Source: DATBMY01 sp036554605 (GTDB lineage: Bacteria; Acidobacteriota; Blastocatellia; UBA7656). From it: 15,926 bases of DNA. The notes under the pieces were generated by a model. The model had not been told where the DNA came from. It made no database searches and was given only the letters and a program-made list of their open reading frames with translations. Below, one piece after another: positions 14,073 through 15,926 of this stretch (the stretch's first letter is position 1; the number at the start of each line of letters is the position of its first letter). The stretch lies in contig DATBMY010000513.1 in the NCBI GenBank assembly GCA_036554605.1, forward strand, positions 1 through 15,926, given 5' to 3'. The position numbers and the translations under genes were made by a program.

Positions 14073-15494
14073 GAGCAAGCGACAAAGATAAAGCGAACAC
14101 CGAAACAGCCGCGGCAGTCGATGCCTTGTCAGGACCCGTTCGCGCGCGGCCATAACTTCCTCGAAGTGGCCCTCGGGTTTACAGAGGAACAGGCGCTGCT
14201 CGAAGCGCAACGCTGCATCAACTGCAAGAATCCTACGTGCATAACGGGCTGTCCGGTCGAGATAAACATACCGCGCTTTATCACGTCGATTCTCAACCGC
14301 GATTACGCCGGGGCCGCGCACATAATCCGAGAGAAGAACAGCCTTCCGGCCGTCTGCGGTCGCGTCTGCCAGCAAGAGGACCAGTGCGAGCTCAAATGCG
14401 TAAACGCCATCCGGGGGACCTCTGTCGGCATAGGCCGGCTGGAGCGATTCGTCGCCGATTACGAGATGGACCGCGGCGCGTTCAAGACCCCGCGGATACT
14501 GCCGGCCACGGGGCGTCGCATCGCGCTCGTGGGATCGGGGCCGGCCTCGCTGACGGCCGCCGGAGACCTGGCGCGCATGGGGCACCGGGTTACGGTATTC
14601 GAGGCGCTTCACAAGATTGGCGGCGTGCTCGTTTACGGGATACCCGAATTCCGGTTGCCGAAGAGCATACTTGAAGCCGAGATACGCCAGCTCGAAAACA
14701 TCGGCGTCGAGTTCGTTACGAGCTTCGTCGTGGGCAAGACCGAAACCGTCGACGAGCTGTTTGACGAAGAAGGGTATGACGCGGTCTTTCTGGCGACGGG
14801 CGCGGGGCTGCCATACTTTTTGAATGTGCCGGGCGAGAATCTCGCCGGGATCTATTCGGCGAACGAATTTCTCACGCGCGTCAATTTGATGAAGGCTTAT
14901 CGCTTCCCCGAATACGATACTCCGGTTCGATTAGGAAAGACGGTCGCGGTGCTTGGCGCGGGCAATACGGCCATGGATGCGGCGCGCGTTGCTTTAAGGC
15001 TCGGCCCCGACAAAGTCTATGTGATATACCGCCGCTCGCGGGCGGAGGTGCCCGCTCGCGCCGAAGAAGTCGAGCATGCGATGGAAGAAGGGATAGATTT
15101 TCGCTTTCTGACAACGCCGGTGCGTTTCTTCGGAAACAGCCAGGGATGCGTCACGGGCATGGAAGTTGTGCGCATGGAGCTTGGCGAGCCCGATGAGTCG
15201 GGACGGCGCAGGCCGGTGATGGTGAAAGGCTCCGAGCACACGCTCGACATAGACACCGTGATTGTCGCCGTCGGGCAGGGGCCGAATCCACTCGTGCAAT
15301 CGACGACGCCGGGGCTCGATACTAACCGCCGAGGCAATATCCTCACGGATGAAACGGGGATGACGAGCCGGCCCGGCCTCTACGCTGGCGGGGATGTGGT
15401 GCGCGGCGGCTCGACCGTGATCCTCGCCATGGGCGACGGCAAGCGCGCCGCCCGCGCCATTGACGAATACCTGAAAGAGAACGGCCGGCGCTAG
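14070..15494 (+). CDS. nfnB: NfnB-like subunit: NADH-dependent ferredoxin:NADP+ oxidoreductase, large subunit (GltD-like)
   Basis: NfnB holds the bifurcating FAD, the NADP(H) site and two [4Fe-4S] clusters that pass the low-potential electron to ferredoxin. The 474-residue product has CINCKNPTCITGC (Cys49, 52, 57, 61) and CGRVCQQEDQCELKC (Cys96, 100, 106, 110; Glu103 may be the known Glu ligand of the proximal cluster). The FAD Rossmann loop is LVGSGPASLTAAGDLARMG (153-171), the NADPH loop is VLGAGNTAMDAARVALRLG (294-312), and YAGGDVVRGGSTVILAMGDG (438-457) closes the FAD site. It resembles GltD (glutamate synthase small subunit), and such genes are often labelled gltA; pairing with nfnA and the absence of a large GltB nearby favour Nfn. 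Start: GGGAGG (14057-14062) is 7 nt from the GTG at 14070 but only 1 nt from the ATG at 14064, so GTG is preferred; ATG would add two residues. Confidence 0.9.
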   Translation: MEQATKIKRTPKQPRQSMPCQDPFARGHNFLEVALGFTEEQALLEAQRCINCKNPTCITGCPVEINIPRFITSILNRDYAGAAHIIREKNSLPAVCGRVCQQEDQCELKCVNAIRGTSVGIGRLERFVADYEMDRGAFKTPRILPATGRRIALVGSGPASLTAAGDLARMGHRVTVFEALHKIGGVLVYGIPEFRLPKSILEAEIRQLENIGVEFVTSFVVGKTETVDELFDEEGYDAVFLATGAGLPYFLNVPGENLAGIYSANEFLTRVNLMKAYRFPEYDTPVRLGKTVAVLGAGNTAMDAARVALRLGPDKVYVIYRRSRAEVPARAEEVEHAMEEGIDFRFLTTPVRFFGNSQGCVTGMEVVRMELGEPDESGRRRPVMVKGSEHTLDIDTVIVAVGQGPNPLVQSTTPGLDTNRRGNILTDETGMTSRPGLYAGGDVVRGGSTVILAMGDGKRAARAIDEYLKENGRR

Positions 15495-15710
15495 GGGAGA
15501 AAGGGTGAAAGGGTGAAGGGGTGAAGGGGAGAAGGGGTGATGAGTTGTCGTGCCTTCGGCGCTTATAATCTTTCGGCGCTATTCTTCCACGGGCTCACGC
15601 CTGCGGCTAGTGGCTTTCGGCCCTTCGCGTCTCAGTCGTTTTAACGATCTTGCTATACCTCATCACCCCTTCACCCCTTCACCCCTTCACCCCTTCACCC
15701 CTTCTCCCCT
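15493..15710. repeat. 218-bp element with 52-bp octamer-built inverted terminal repeats
   Basis: The left arm 15493-15544 consists of six AGGGGTGA-type octamers plus TGAG. The right arm 15659-15710 is its reverse complement with three mismatches by eye, and is itself CTCA plus six TCACCCCT-type octamers. The 114-bp core holds a direct repeat TTCGGCGCT (15555-15563, 15572-15580), a REP-like hairpin CCACGGGC-TCAC-GCCTGCGG (15587-15606, one mismatch and one wobble) and a small palindrome TCGTT-TT-AACGA (15636-15647). No open reading frame of note is present. The nfnB TAG uses the first two bases of the left arm. It may act as a terminator or be a non-autonomous repeat element; no target-site duplication is evident. 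Confidence 0.65.
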
Positions 15711-15725
15711 TAGCGGCACGCTTTC

Positions 15726-15754
15726 TTGACCGCCACATGCTTGTTGCCTAGAAT
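15726..15754 (+). promoter_or_regulatory. Sigma70-type promoter for the right-edge gene
   Basis: TTGACC (15726-15731), an exact 17-bp spacer and TAGAAT (15749-15754) make the best promoter in the window, with 5/6 matches at each box. Transcription should start near 15761. Confidence 0.65.
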
Positions 15755-15788
15755 CAACATGCGTTCGGAGCATGGAAACCCCCTCCTG

Positions 15789-15926
15789 ATGCGAGGATCA
15801 TCATTCTTGCTAAAGCTTTCGACACCGCTTTACGAGCTGCACCTGCACGAGATTCCGCGCCTCGCCATGAAGACGGCGCAAAAACTCGCCGCGGGCACCG
15901 CCTCGGTCGCGGGCCTCGGCAATCCG
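15789..15926 (+). CDS. Unrecognised gene, 5' part only
   Basis: The frame is open to the window edge and has the G/C-rich third positions typical of genes here from about 15810 onward. The visible residues include PLYELHLHEIPRL and MKTAQKLAAGTASVAGLGNP. No family could be recognised from this short piece. The start is uncertain. ATG 15789 is used because the promoter upstream would start transcription near 15761, leaving ATG 15759 outside the message. TTG 15807 has the better Shine-Dalgarno sequence (GCGAGGA about 9 nt upstream), and ATG 15867 is also in frame. The gene is separated from nfnB by the inverted-repeat element and its own promoter, so it is a separate unit. Confidence 0.55.
   Translation, partial: MRGSSFLLKLSTPLYELHLHEIPRLAMKTAQKLAAGTASVAGLGNP

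Noticed and set aside
13959..14612. 217-codon minus-strand frame across nfnA/nfnB
   Set aside because: Arg/Ala-rich shadow of the Cys-motif region of nfnB; no family features.
15493..15710. CRISPR array
   Set aside because: Units are only 8 bp, contiguous without spacers, and arranged as an inverted pair; no cas genes.
1..15926. A defence, secondary-metabolite or mobile-element system
   Set aside because: All long genes are accounted for as metabolism, envelope or redox functions; no nuclease, toxin, transposase, integrase or phage gene was seen.

Overview
The window is about 15.9 kb of GC-rich bacterial chromosome made almost entirely of housekeeping and metabolic genes. Strong GC at third codon positions, frequent ATA isoleucine codons, GTG/TTG starts, and short intergenic tandem heptamers/octamers together suggest Acidobacteriota, perhaps Blastocatellia. 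This taxonomic call is inference; the window has no rRNA or other marker gene. I see no tRNA, rRNA, CRISPR array, transposase or defence system.

Left region (1-6300): alpha-glucan and trehalose metabolism. On the minus strand, malto-oligosyltrehalose trehalohydrolase (treZ) overlaps an amylo-alpha-1,6-glucosidase-type glycogen debranching enzyme by 8 nt. Further downstream is a separately promoted double zinc-ribbon protein that leaves the window at base 1. 4-alpha-glucanotransferase (malQ) is divergent from treZ. The enzymes fit a route in which glycogen or maltodextrin is debranched, chain lengths are redistributed by MalQ, and trehalose is released by TreZ. TreY, the usual partner of TreZ, is not in the window.

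Middle region (6290-9943): a perfect 31-bp inverted repeat built of heptamers separates malQ from a convergent gene for an exported HEXXH protein. That gene is the last of a minus-strand cluster: a small coiled-coil protein, a dTDP-4-dehydrorhamnose reductase (rfbD/rmlD) and the HEXXH protein. A family 2 glycosyltransferase runs divergently on the plus strand. Rhamnose synthesis plus a glycosyltransferase suggests surface polysaccharide assembly.

Right region (10146-15494): a redox block on the plus strand. The proton-translocating NAD(P) transhydrogenase, with its alpha subunit split in two (pntAA-pntAB-pntB), is followed directly by nfnA-nfnB. NfnAB is the electron-bifurcating NADH-dependent ferredoxin:NADP+ oxidoreductase. 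Two unrelated ways of making NADPH therefore sit back to back. The 97-bp gap between them holds a perfect TGTGA-N6-TCACA palindrome, a second degenerate copy 22 bp away, and a perfect 9-bp inverted repeat whose right arm contains the nfnA Shine-Dalgarno sequence. This gap is the most interesting regulatory structure in the window.

Right end (15493-15926): a 218-bp element with 52-bp octamer-built terminal inverted repeats around a GC-rich hairpin core, then a good sigma70-type promoter and the start of an unrecognised gene that runs off the edge.

A recurrent theme is short tandem 7-8 bp repeats lying at gene 3' ends, with stop codons of five genes inside the repeats (malQ, the HEXXH gene, rfbD, the glycosyltransferase and nfnB).
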